DNA of 48,072 nt from Oscillospiraceae bacterium (lineage in GTDB: Bacteria; Bacillota; Clostridia; Oscillospirales; Acutalibacteraceae), in assembly GCA_022650455.1 (NCBI GenBank), contig JALCPO010000008.1, positions 1 through 48,072 on the forward strand. Direction: 5' to 3'. The notes below the pieces were generated by a model. The model made no database searches. It was given only the letters and a program-made list of their open reading frames with translations, and was not told where the DNA came from. A program made the translations under genes and the position numbers. Of this stretch, positions 8,304-15,356 are shown one piece after another (position 1 is the stretch's first letter; every line of letters begins with the position of its first letter).

Positions 8304-9339
8304 GGCTTTCCACCGCCTTCCCGGCTTTGCGGCCGCGCGCGGCGCGGATCAGCGCGCCCACGATACCGTCCGGCACAAAAAAGACGACCGCGACGATCAC
8401 GGCGCCGAGCAGAAGCTGCCAGAACACCCCGAAGTTCTCGGAAAGCGCGTTGCCGAGGACATTGACGAGCATGGCTCCCACCGCCGCGCCGGTAAGGTTC
8501 CCCCTGCCGCCGATGGCGAGCCAGACGATCACCGCCGTCGAAAATTCCATTCCCACGTCGTTGGGGGCGATCATCCCGTTGACCGGCGCATACAGGACGC
8601 CGGCCAGCCCCGCCAGAGCACCGGAAACCGCGAACACGGCAGTTTTGAACCTCGCCTGGTCGCAGCCCAGGAATTCGAGCCGCGTCTCATTCTCGCGGAT
8701 GCCGCGCAAAACCAGGCCGAACCGGGAACCCATCAGGCAGCGGCAGAAAACGTAAGCCAGAACGACGACGCAAAAAACGAAATAATACCCCTGCGTGAGG
8801 GTAAGCTCGTTCCCGAACAGCGACAACCCGGGCAGGCCGCCGATCCCGTTGAAACCGCCGGTATAGGTCTGCTGGCTCTGGATAAACAGATTGAACACCT
8901 GCGCGAGCGCGAGCGTGATGACGGCGAAAAACACGCCCCCCACCCGGCTGTAAAACAGAAACCGCCCGAGCAGCCCGGCCAGCAGCGCGGGCAGAAGGAT
9001 GCCCGCGAGAACCGCGGCCGCAGGGTTGGAAAGCACCTGCAGCCACCCGGGCATCTGCGTCACGCCGCCGTTCGCCATGAAATCCGGGATGCCGCCCCGC
9101 GCGGACAGGGAAAGCGCCATGACATAACCGCCCAGCCCGAACAGAACCGCGTGGCCGAGGTTCATCAGCCCCGCATAGCCCCACAGAATATCCAGTGAAT
9201 AGGCGAAAATGAGAAACACCAGGTACTTTTCAATCAGTTGCGTATAAAACAGGGAACCGGAAAGCGGGAACAGGGCCAGCACAAGGAAAAGCCCGTAATC
9301 CACATACCGGTTGACCGGGAGCCGCAAAAGCTTTTTCAT
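8296..9339 (-). CDS. urtC: Urea-type ABC transporter permease UrtC
   Basis: This is a 347-residue membrane protein of the LivM/UrtC class with about 10 hydrophobic segments. Class features include YSLDILWGYAGLMNLGHAVLFGLG near residue 50, TQGYYFVFC, SRFGLVLRGIRENETRLEFLG and WLAIGGRGNLTGAAVGAM. It has the extra loop before FNGIGGLPG expected in UrtC rather than LivM. It starts 1 bp after the urtB stop and overlaps urtD by 8 bp. It forms the transmembrane channel with UrtB. Confidence 0.93.
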   Translation of the reverse strand: MKKLLRLPVNRYVDYGLFLVLALFPLSGSLFYTQLIEKYLVFLIFAYSLDILWGYAGLMNLGHAVLFGLGGYVMALSLSARGGIPDFMANGGVTQMPGWLQVLSNPAAAVLAGILLPALLAGLLGRFLFYSRVGGVFFAVITLALAQVFNLFIQSQQTYTGGFNGIGGLPGLSLFGNELTLTQGYYFVFCVVVLAYVFCRCLMGSRFGLVLRGIRENETRLEFLGCDQARFKTAVFAVSGALAGLAGVLYAPVNGMIAPNDVGMEFSTAVIVWLAIGGRGNLTGAAVGAMLVNVLGNALSENFGVFWQLLLGAVIVAVVFFVPDGIVGALIRAARGRKAGKAVESRG

Positions 9340-9340
9340 A

Positions 9341-10201
9341 TTACCGCCTCTCTTTCGCGAACAGGCCTTCCGGCTTGAAGCGGATGACGGCGATAATCAG
9401 CAGGAAAACAAGGATGCTGGCGAACACGTCGTTGCTGACCCCGCCCAGCAGAGCGGTGGATTCGCCCACCAGGAGCGACCCGACGGCGGTCCCGAAAAAT
9501 GACGCGATGCCGCCGACCACGGAGGTCATGAAGGATGAGACGAGATACGGGCCGCCCATAAACGGGGACACGCTCTTGACCGGGGCGGCCAGAGCGCCGG
9601 CCATCCCGGCAAGGCCGCAGCCGAAGGCAAACGTCAGGGTGTCGATCCGCGCGGAATTGATGCCGAGGCATTCCGCCATGGTGCGGTTCTGCGTAATGGC
9701 CCGGACGCGCTTCCCGAACCGGGTCTTTTTCAGCAGGAGCACCGTGCCCGCCGACACCGCCGCGGCAAACAGAATGGTAAAGATATTGTAATACGGGATC
9801 ACCACTCTGCCGGCCGACAGGTTCCCCTCGATCGGGATGGCGACGTACTGGGACTGGGCGCCGAAAATCAGGTTGGTCACCTGCTGGAGCACGACGGAGA
9901 TCCCGAAAGTGGCGAGCATGGTTTCCGCCGGCCTTCCGGTCAGCTTTCGGATCACCAGGAGCTCCATCGCGGCGCCGACCGCAGCGGAAACAACGAAGGC
10001 CGCGGGCACGGCGACTGCAAAGCTGAGGCCGGCTACCTGCGTGACGGAAAACGCCGTGTAGGCTCCCACCATGATCAGCTCGCCGTGCGCAAGGTTGATG
10101 ACGTTCATCAGCCCGCAGATGATGACCATGCCAAGCGCGGCCAGAAGGATCAGCGCGGACGAGTTCAGCCCGTTCAGAAGCAGCGCAAGAAAACTGTCCA
10201 T
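9341..10201 (-). CDS. urtB: Urea-type ABC transporter permease UrtB
   Basis: This is a 286-residue membrane protein of the LivH/UrtB class: LGMVIICGLMNVINLAHGEL, RAITQNRTMAECLGI (the cytoplasmic coupling loop) and SPFMGGPYLVSSFMTSVVGG are UrtB-like. The start at 10201 is preferred because GAGGTG lies 6 bp upstream; a start 45 bp earlier has no such site. Hydrophobic segments begin at residue 4. It lies between urtA and urtC in one leftward operon and pairs with UrtC in the inner membrane. Confidence 0.93.
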   Translation of the reverse strand: MDSFLALLLNGLNSSALILLAALGMVIICGLMNVINLAHGELIMVGAYTAFSVTQVAGLSFAVAVPAAFVVSAAVGAAMELLVIRKLTGRPAETMLATFGISVVLQQVTNLIFGAQSQYVAIPIEGNLSAGRVVIPYYNIFTILFAAAVSAGTVLLLKKTRFGKRVRAITQNRTMAECLGINSARIDTLTFAFGCGLAGMAGALAAPVKSVSPFMGGPYLVSSFMTSVVGGIASFFGTAVGSLLVGESTALLGGVSNDVFASILVFLLIIAVIRFKPEGLFAKERR

Positions 10202-10282
10202 CGAATTCACCTCGTTGAACGGCATTTTGATCAAACCGCCGGACACCCCGGCGGGGCATCCGGCATCGGCTTTTCCCCGCCG

Positions 10283-11446
10283 TCAGGGTTTGGGGGCGAT
10301 TGGATTCTTCGACTCGTAGATCACGTTGATTTCGCCCTTTTCATCGACCTTGCCGATCCGGCAGTAAAGGTTGGTGTGGTTGTTTCCGCCGTCAATGGAG
10401 ATCGTCCCGGACGGGGAATCGATCTTCAGGCCCCGGAACGCGGCGATCACCTGCTGCGTGTCTTCGGGGTTCTTCGCCTTTTTCAGCGCCCCGGCAAGGA
10501 ACAGGGCACCGTTGTAGCCGCCCATGACGGCATAGGTAGGCTCGGTCCCGTCCCTGATCTTCTGCGCGTAAGTTTCCACAAACTTCCGGTTCACCGGGTT
10601 TTTCACATTTTTAAAATAATCGACGCAGATATAGCTGTTTTTCGCCGCGGAAATGCCGATGGATTTCAAAACGGTCTCGTTCGTCGTCAGGCTGGCGATG
10701 GGCGCCTTTAAGCCGTAGGCGCTGTACTGCTTGTAAAACGCAACGTTGCTGTCGCCGGTCAGCTCGCTGTAAATCAGGTCGGGGTCAGACGTTTTGATCT
10801 TGTTGAGGACGGAAGAGAAATCCGTGCTGCCGTAGGGGACGTATTCCTCGCCCACGACGCTTCCCCCGCCCTTTTGCAGGTATGTTTTCGCCAGCTTGTT
10901 TTCTACCTTCGGATAAACAAAATCACAGCCGATGAGGAAGAACTTTTTGCCCGCGTTTTTCAGCAGCCAGTTCACAAAAATCTCGGCCTGCTGATTCGGG
11001 ATGCACCCGACGTACACAATATTTTTGGACTGCTCCTGCCCTTCGTAGGACTGCGGGTAAATCAGAAGGGAACGGTACCGTTCCACGACGGGCTTCACCG
11101 CCTTGCGGGCCGAGGACGAGCAGGTGCCGATGATGGCGGTCACCTTGTCGTCGAGGACCAGCTTGCGCGCCTTGTCGGCCGCCCGCGCCGGGTCGGACGC
11201 GTAATCGGCGAACACGGTCTCGATTTTCCGGCCGTTGATGCCGCCGTTCCGGTTGATCTCCTCAATCGCCAGTTTGGTCCCGTCGTACAGTTGTTTCTCG
11301 CTGACGGACGTGACGCCGCTCAGGGAATACAGCACGCCGATTTTAATCGGCTTTGACGCCGCGGTATCCTGCCGGCCGCCGCAGCCGGCCATCAGGCCGA
11401 AAAGCAGCATGGTACAGGTAAGCAAAATGCACAACCTCTTCTTCAT
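10283..11446 (-). CDS. urtA: Urea-type ABC transporter substrate-binding lipoprotein UrtA
   Basis: This 387-residue lipoprotein has the N-terminus MKKRLCILLTCTMLLF and lipobox LMAGC. The mature part matches periplasmic-binding type I urea receptors: IKIGVLYSLSGVTSVSEKQL, IIGTCSSSARKAVKPVVERY, NIVYVGCIPNQQAEIFVNWL, and PSGTISIDGGNNHTNLYCRI near the end. In UrtA these surround the urea-amide pocket. It is the first gene of urtABCDE; GTGGAG lies 8 bp before the ATG. No urease, urea carboxylase or allophanate hydrolase genes are in the window, so the transported compound could be urea or a related small nitrogen compound. Confidence 0.93.
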   Translation of the reverse strand: MKKRLCILLTCTMLLFGLMAGCGGRQDTAASKPIKIGVLYSLSGVTSVSEKQLYDGTKLAIEEINRNGGINGRKIETVFADYASDPARAADKARKLVLDDKVTAIIGTCSSSARKAVKPVVERYRSLLIYPQSYEGQEQSKNIVYVGCIPNQQAEIFVNWLLKNAGKKFFLIGCDFVYPKVENKLAKTYLQKGGGSVVGEEYVPYGSTDFSSVLNKIKTSDPDLIYSELTGDSNVAFYKQYSAYGLKAPIASLTTNETVLKSIGISAAKNSYICVDYFKNVKNPVNRKFVETYAQKIRDGTEPTYAVMGGYNGALFLAGALKKAKNPEDTQQVIAAFRGLKIDSPSGTISIDGGNNHTNLYCRIGKVDEKGEINVIYESKNPIAPKP

Positions 11447-12131
11447 GCGATCATCTCCACTGGAATTTTATGCTTCGTTTCCCGTTCAGCACTAAAAGCA
11501 TAATATTCTGCCGGAAGATAGAACGTGCGTCGATTCTTCCCCCGCGGCACGGCATTGAACCGCCTGCTTCTGTTTTACCGCCCCGCTGCCTGCAAAGAAG
11601 GCAAGGTGCCCCTTTTCACATACTTTCACACGCCGAACATATGGTTTTAGCCGACAACAAATACCCCCTGCATATCTGAGGGGACAGATTTGCAGGGGGT
11701 ATCGTTTCGATCCTATTTACCCGCCCTGAAGCAGGCTGAATTTTTCCTGAAACATTCTTACGACGTTCCGGCTTTCGCCGGACTTTGCCGACGAGTCGGA
11801 AGCCGCCCGACCGGGCGGCTTCCGAAAGAGGAGAGATCTGTTATGAAAAGGAAATTATAAAAAGCCTCACATGAGGAGCTTGTTGTTTGCCTGCCGGCCT
11901 GTGGTCCGGTATTCCGACCTCACCGCAACACCTGCGCAGTTTTTTGTTTGTCGGTTCCCTTTTGGAACGACTTTAGTATAACCGGGTTTTATGTCGTTCC
12001 AATGAAAAAAATGTTAAATCTTTTTTAGGATTTCCGGGATCCGGCGGGAACCGGAAAGGAGACGCGGTTTCCCGTCTTTTCCGGGAAAAGCGAAGCGGAG
12101 CGCCGGAAAGGGCGTCCCGCGGTTCGGTACA
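11447..12131. other. 685-bp gap upstream of urtA
   Basis: There is no protein gene beyond a 5-codon ATG frame at 11843. The gap contains a candidate small RNA with promoter and terminator (11862-11974, minus strand). It also holds two stable hairpins without U-tracts: arms ATACCCCCTGCA (11661-11702) and CGGAAGCCGCCCG (11797-11824). No ligand-riboswitch class was recognised. Confidence 0.6.
11862..11974 (-). ncRNA. Candidate small RNA with own promoter and terminator
   Basis: On the minus strand, TTGGAA, a 16-bp spacer and TATACT (about 11980-12005) precede a ~110-nt G-rich segment. A 5' hairpin (GTCGTTCC/GGGAACCGAC) and further pairing (GGTCGG..CCGGACC) follow. The segment ends in a stem (CCTCA/TGAGG) running into CTTTTTATAA. 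No start codon with a ribosome site was found inside. It does not match SRP RNA, 6S RNA or a riboswitch class that I can recall. It could also be part of a long urtA leader. Confidence 0.35.
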
Positions 12132-13121
12132 TCAGTACCGGTAAAGGACCGCGATATTCTGCGAGCCGACCCCGATCGTCCAGAACATCACGTAGTCTCC
12201 CCGCTTGACAAGCCCGTTCCGGATGGATTCGTACAGAACGATAAACGGGCTGGTCGTGCCCGTATAACCGTACCGGTTCCCGATGAAAAGGCTTTTGGAC
12301 TCGTCAATTCCCATCATTTTCCGAAGGGTTTTCACATTGGAAAGCGCGTACTGGGAGAGACAGAACATCCGGACGTCGTCCGTGGTGAGATGGTTTTCGG
12401 CAAGCAGCTCGTTCATGCTGTCGGTCGCCGTCCCGAGCGAAACGTTCTCAAACGGCGTCCAGTACAGCTTCATCTCGTCCCTGTCTTTGACTTTCAGAAC
12501 ATTGGAGACCCCGCAGCCCGGCAGCAGGACGTTGTTGTGCTCTTCGGAATTCACGCAGCAGCGGGAGCCGAGAAACCCGCACGAACGGTCGGTCTTTTCC
12601 AGGATCACGGCGCAGGCGGCGTCCCCGTAATGCCCGTAGCAGCATTCGTTGTCGGGCTTGACCCAGGGCGTGAAATAGTCGCACCCCACAATCAGCGCGC
12701 GTTTGAACGAAGGCGTCAGCCGCATATACTTGCACACCTCGTCAAGTGAGACGAGCATGCCCGCGCAGTTGACGTTGATGTCGTAGCACATGCACTGTTT
12801 TTTTCCGCCGAGGGCGCTGTGCAGATGGATGGAGCTCGGCGGCGAGACATACTCCGGCAGGAAGCTGGAGTAAACGATCATGTCGAGGTCGGAGCCGGAG
12901 AGGCCGGTGCTTTTCAGCACGTCCCGGGCCGCCGCCAGGGTCATGGTAAGGTTGTTCTCCCTGTCCGGGTCGACAAGGTACCGTTTGTCCCTTCCGATGA
13001 CGTCCCTCAGAAAATGCGCGATGTCTTTTCCCTGTTTCTTGAAATGCTCAATATAAGGTTCATTGCTTACAATATTTTTGCCATGATAGACGGAAATCCC
13101 CTTAATCTCAACTGGAATCAT
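12132..13121 (-). CDS. Divergent 3-oxoacyl-ACP synthase III (KASIII/FabH-like) protein
   Basis: This 329-residue thiolase-fold protein is of the FabH/KASIII superfamily. The nucleophile region is DINVNCAGM, with the cysteine at residue 119. The other two members of the FabH triad look replaced. Where FabH has PHQAN, this protein has LSQYA (Ser256 for His). Where FabH has HGNTSAAS, it has YGYTGTTS (Tyr286 for Asn). Such changes are known in KASIII-like acyltransferases of secondary metabolism, which do not need the decarboxylation step. I therefore infer acyl transfer or a non-decarboxylating condensation rather than fatty acid initiation. It is the second gene after the STAS-like gene (52-bp gap), behind a GEMM-I riboswitch. 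The substrate is unknown. Confidence 0.75.
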   Translation of the reverse strand: MIPVEIKGISVYHGKNIVSNEPYIEHFKKQGKDIAHFLRDVIGRDKRYLVDPDRENNLTMTLAAARDVLKSTGLSGSDLDMIVYSSFLPEYVSPPSSIHLHSALGGKKQCMCYDINVNCAGMLVSLDEVCKYMRLTPSFKRALIVGCDYFTPWVKPDNECCYGHYGDAACAVILEKTDRSCGFLGSRCCVNSEEHNNVLLPGCGVSNVLKVKDRDEMKLYWTPFENVSLGTATDSMNELLAENHLTTDDVRMFCLSQYALSNVKTLRKMMGIDESKSLFIGNRYGYTGTTSPFIVLYESIRNGLVKRGDYVMFWTIGVGSQNIAVLYRY

Positions 13122-13173
13122 TGCTGCATCGCTCCCTGTTTCCGTTAAATCCCGCAGGAAAAGGACGGAAGGA

Positions 13174-13503
13174 TTATTTCAGTTCAAAGCCGGTCAGGCC
13201 CGCCTCTTTGGCAAGGCGGCTCACCTGCATGCGCAGAACCACGTTGCTGCCCGGGTTCATGGTAATGCGCTTGAACCCCATGCCTTGATACATGGCGAAG
13301 CAATTGCGGAGCAGGTCGACCATCTGTGCGGGGGAAATTGCCAGCCTTGTTCCGTCCAGGACCAGGTGGCAGGTAGCGGGATTTACTTTTGTAACTTCCG
13401 TTTTGAAGTCTTTGACAAAGTTCTGTGCGTTTTCCGGCGTAAAAGCGCCCTCGAAAGATATGTCGATTTGGCCGATCGATGTTGAGATGTTGTAACTGCC
13501 CAT
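13174..13503 (-). CDS. STAS-like small protein
   Basis: This protein has 109 residues without Cys clusters or membrane segments. The pattern (IDISFEGAFTPENAQNFVKD, CHLVLDGTRLAIS, KRITMNPGSNVVLRM, LAKEAGLTGFEL) resembles the strand-helix order of STAS/anti-sigma-factor-antagonist domains. The conserved phosphorylatable Ser position is not clear (AISPAQM takes its place). GGAGG lies 8 bp before the ATG. It is the first gene of the riboswitch-controlled operon and is followed by the divergent KASIII gene. It may act as a scaffold or partner of that enzyme. The fold assignment is moderate and the function unknown. Confidence 0.55.
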   Translation of the reverse strand: MGSYNISTSIGQIDISFEGAFTPENAQNFVKDFKTEVTKVNPATCHLVLDGTRLAISPAQMVDLLRNCFAMYQGMGFKRITMNPGSNVVLRMQVSRLAKEAGLTGFELK

Positions 13504-13536
13504 AACTCAGTCCTCCAGATAAATAATAATAAAATT

Positions 13537-13564
13537 AAGCTATGCCATAAAAATGACATAGCTT
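13537..13564 (-). terminator. Riboswitch expression-platform hairpin
   Basis: A 12-bp stem (AAGCTATGTCAT with ATGGCATAGCTT, one U-G wobble) with a TTTT loop is followed by AATTTTATTATTATTT, 20 bp before the Shine-Dalgarno site of the STAS-like gene. The octamer AAGCTATG also occurs inside the aptamer (13588-13595), so the 3' arm could pair with either copy, as in a ligand-controlled terminator. Confidence 0.65.
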
Positions 13565-13566
13565 GT

Positions 13567-13652
13567 TGGTTACGGCAACCCGGCCGCCATAGCTTGCGCT
13601 TTAGGCCCTCGGCTTTGCGTCCCGGGTTTTCGCCCGGTTTGCTAGTATCATT
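13567..13652 (-). promoter_or_regulatory. GEMM-I (cyclic dinucleotide) riboswitch aptamer
   Basis: The minus strand carries the GEMM-I core in order: GCAAACC, a GAAA-type loop closed by CCGGG/CCCGG, then GGACGCAAAGCC, GGCCTAAA, a GCAA tetraloop helix, ATGGCGGCC and GGGTTGCC. The nucleotide just before GCAAACC, equivalent by my alignment to G20 of the Vibrio Vc2 aptamer, is A. That is the change reported for cGAMP-binding GEMM-Ib variants. It lies in the 5' leader of the STAS/KASIII operon; TATAAT at 13676-13681 is the likely -10. Class assignment is strong; c-di-GMP versus cGAMP is open. Confidence 0.85.
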
Positions 13653-13774
13653 TTCTGATTCTGTTTTCTTTCTCTATTATAATCTCTGAATCGAAAGGAA
13701 AATTACGGGAAAGAAAAATAAAATTTCTTCCAAATGCAGCGAAACAAATTCATCCTTCATAAAGGTTCAAAAAT

Positions 13775-13816
13775 GGATGCGGGGTACCGGCCGGTTTTAG
13801 CCGATACCCCGCATCC
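13775..13816 (-). terminator. Terminator of the sirtuin gene
   Basis: A 12-bp stem (GGATGCGGGGTA and complement) with inner GGC/GCC pairing is followed by ATTTTTG on the minus strand. It starts 12 bp after the sirtuin stop codon. Confidence 0.8.
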
Positions 13817-13828
13817 GGAAAATTTTCG

Positions 13829-14551
13829 TCAGCGCACCGCAATCCGGTCCAGCGTGTCGCCGATGCTGCCGGAGATCACCAGGTCGGCGTTGCCGTCCAG
13901 AGGGGTGGCGGTTTTATTGATCAGGACAAGCCTGTCGCCGCGGTAATAATTCACAAGGCCCGCCGCGGGGTACACGGAGAGCGAGGTTCCGCCGACGATC
14001 AGCATGTCGGCGCTGGAAATCGCCTCGACCGCCCCCGAAAGCGTCCCCTGGTTGAGGCCTTCCTCATACAGCACCACGTCCGGCTTGATCACTCCCCCGC
14101 AGGTGCAGGTCGGAATTCCGCTGCTGTTCAGGATGAATTCCGCGCCGTATTGCTTCCGGCAGCGCAGGCAGTAATTCCGCAGGACGGAACCGTGCAGCTC
14201 AAAAACGTTTTTGCTCCCGGCCTTCTGGTGCAGGCCGTCGATGTTCTGCGTGACAACCGCCGTCAGCTTTCCCGCCTGCTCCAGCTCGGCCAGCTTTCTG
14301 TGGGCGGCGTTCGGCTGCGCGTCCAGGCAAAGCATCTTGTCGCGGTAGAACTCGAAGAACTCGGCCCGGTGGGTCTGAAAGAACGTGTGGCTCAGAATTT
14401 CTTCCGGCGGATATTTGTAGCGCTGCCGGTAAAGGCCGTCCACGCCCCGGAAATCGGGAATCCCGCTTTCGGTGGAAACCCCGGCACCGCCGAAAAAGAC
14501 GATCCGGCTGCTTTCATCCACCATTTTCTGGAGCTGTTCCAGTTTCGTCAT
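13829..14551 (-). CDS. cobB: NAD-dependent protein deacylase, Sir2 family
   Basis: This is a 240-residue sirtuin. The NAD-binding motif is [15 protein letters not shown] (from residue 21), the catalytic histidine lies in VFELHGSVL after [13 protein letters not shown], and four zinc cysteines occur as CLRC and CTC plus [23 protein letters not shown] completes the Rossmann part. It removes acetyl or acyl groups from lysines using NAD. It appears monocistronic: 133 bp separate it from the upstream redox operon and it has its own terminator. AGGAG lies 8 bp before the ATG. The absence of Tyr/Arg substrate-selectivity residues was not tested, so deacetylase versus desuccinylase is open. Confidence 0.94.
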   Translation of the reverse strand: MTKLEQLQKMVDESSRIVFFGGAGVSTESGIPDFRGVDGLYRQRYKYPPEEILSHTFFQTHRAEFFEFYRDKMLCLDAQPNAAHRKLAELEQAGKLTAVVTQNIDGLHQKAGSKNVFELHGSVLRNYCLRCRKQYGAEFILNSSGIPTCTCGGVIKPDVVLYEEGLNQGTLSGAVEAISSADMLIVGGTSLSVYPAAGLVNYYRGDRLVLINKTATPLDGNADLVISGSIGDTLDRIAVR

Positions 14552-14684
14552 AAGCGATTCCTCCTAAAATTGCACTCGTCCGCATTTCTTATCTTTAATC
14601 CTATCCGCAATCCGCGCCGAATGCAAGGGGAACGCCGTAATTTTCTTTTGTGTCCTTTTCCGCAGGGCGGTGCCTGCGGAAACG

Positions 14685-15356
14685 CTACGAATCCCGGGCC
14701 GGTTTTGCCGCGGCTTCCTTGTGATACACCGAGTTGAAAAAACCGGCAAAATGCTTGTTGATGAAATAAATGAGGTTTCCAATGGTAAAGAACGCGACGA
14801 CCGTGCCGATTCCGATCCCAATGATCGTATGGGCGGCCGCCAGACTGATAACCACGGTGATGAGCAGCAAAATGCCGTCGTAGAGCCATTTCGCGCGCCC
14901 GAAAGGCAGCTTCGTCAAAGCGGCCAGGGCCTGCACGCCCCCGTCCGGCGGATTCGGGACAAAGTCCATGTTGACCACCATGCAGACGCCGATCGCCGTG
15001 AAAAGGATGCCGAGGACCAGCAGGAGGAGCTTCATGGCGAGGCCCGGTTCCACAATGGGAATCAGGCGGTTGTAAAAGTCGACGATCCAGCCGAAGAGAA
15101 AGGAAAACGGGAACTGAAGAAGCACTTTGATTCTTACTTTTCGATAAACGATGCACTGAAAGGTAACGTCTGCCAGATAGACGATCGTGCAGGCCATTCC
15201 CAGCGTAAGGCTGCTGACTTTACTGACGACGAACGGCACCGAATTGGTGGTGGAAACCCCCAGCTCGCATTTGGTGTTCAGCACGACGCCCAGCGCCAAA
15301 ACCAAAACTCCGACCGCATACACGAGGATACGCTGCGCCATTTTTTTTCGATTCAT
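14685..15356 (-). CDS. YczE/YitT-like membrane protein (DUF6198 type)
   Basis: This 223-residue protein has five to six hydrophobic segments. The N-terminal part RILVYAVGVLVLALGVVLNT and the motifs GVSTTNSVPFVVSK and GIGIGTVVAFFTIG match the YczE/YyaS-type integral membrane family of unknown function. Its ATG overlaps the stop of the upstream FAD reductase gene (4 bp), so translation is coupled. This places it in the OYE-SDR-FAD operon as the likely membrane component, perhaps a transporter for the operon's substrate. The function is inferred from position only. Confidence 0.75.
   Translation of the reverse strand: MNRKKMAQRILVYAVGVLVLALGVVLNTKCELGVSTTNSVPFVVSKVSSLTLGMACTIVYLADVTFQCIVYRKVRIKVLLQFPFSFLFGWIVDFYNRLIPIVEPGLAMKLLLLVLGILFTAIGVCMVVNMDFVPNPPDGGVQALAALTKLPFGRAKWLYDGILLLITVVISLAAAHTIIGIGIGTVVAFFTIGNLIYFINKHFAGFFNSVYHKEAAAKPARDS

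Noticed and set aside
7774-9198. Long plus-strand ORF (474 codons) opposite urtCD
   Set aside because: It lies antisense to well-conserved urtD and urtC, has low-complexity Arg/Pro/Ala-rich composition and no ribosome site; it is a GC-driven shadow frame.
11837-11860. Tiny ATG frame (5 codons) after GGAGAG upstream of urtA
   Set aside because: Too short to support as a gene; no linked attenuator structure in the plus direction.
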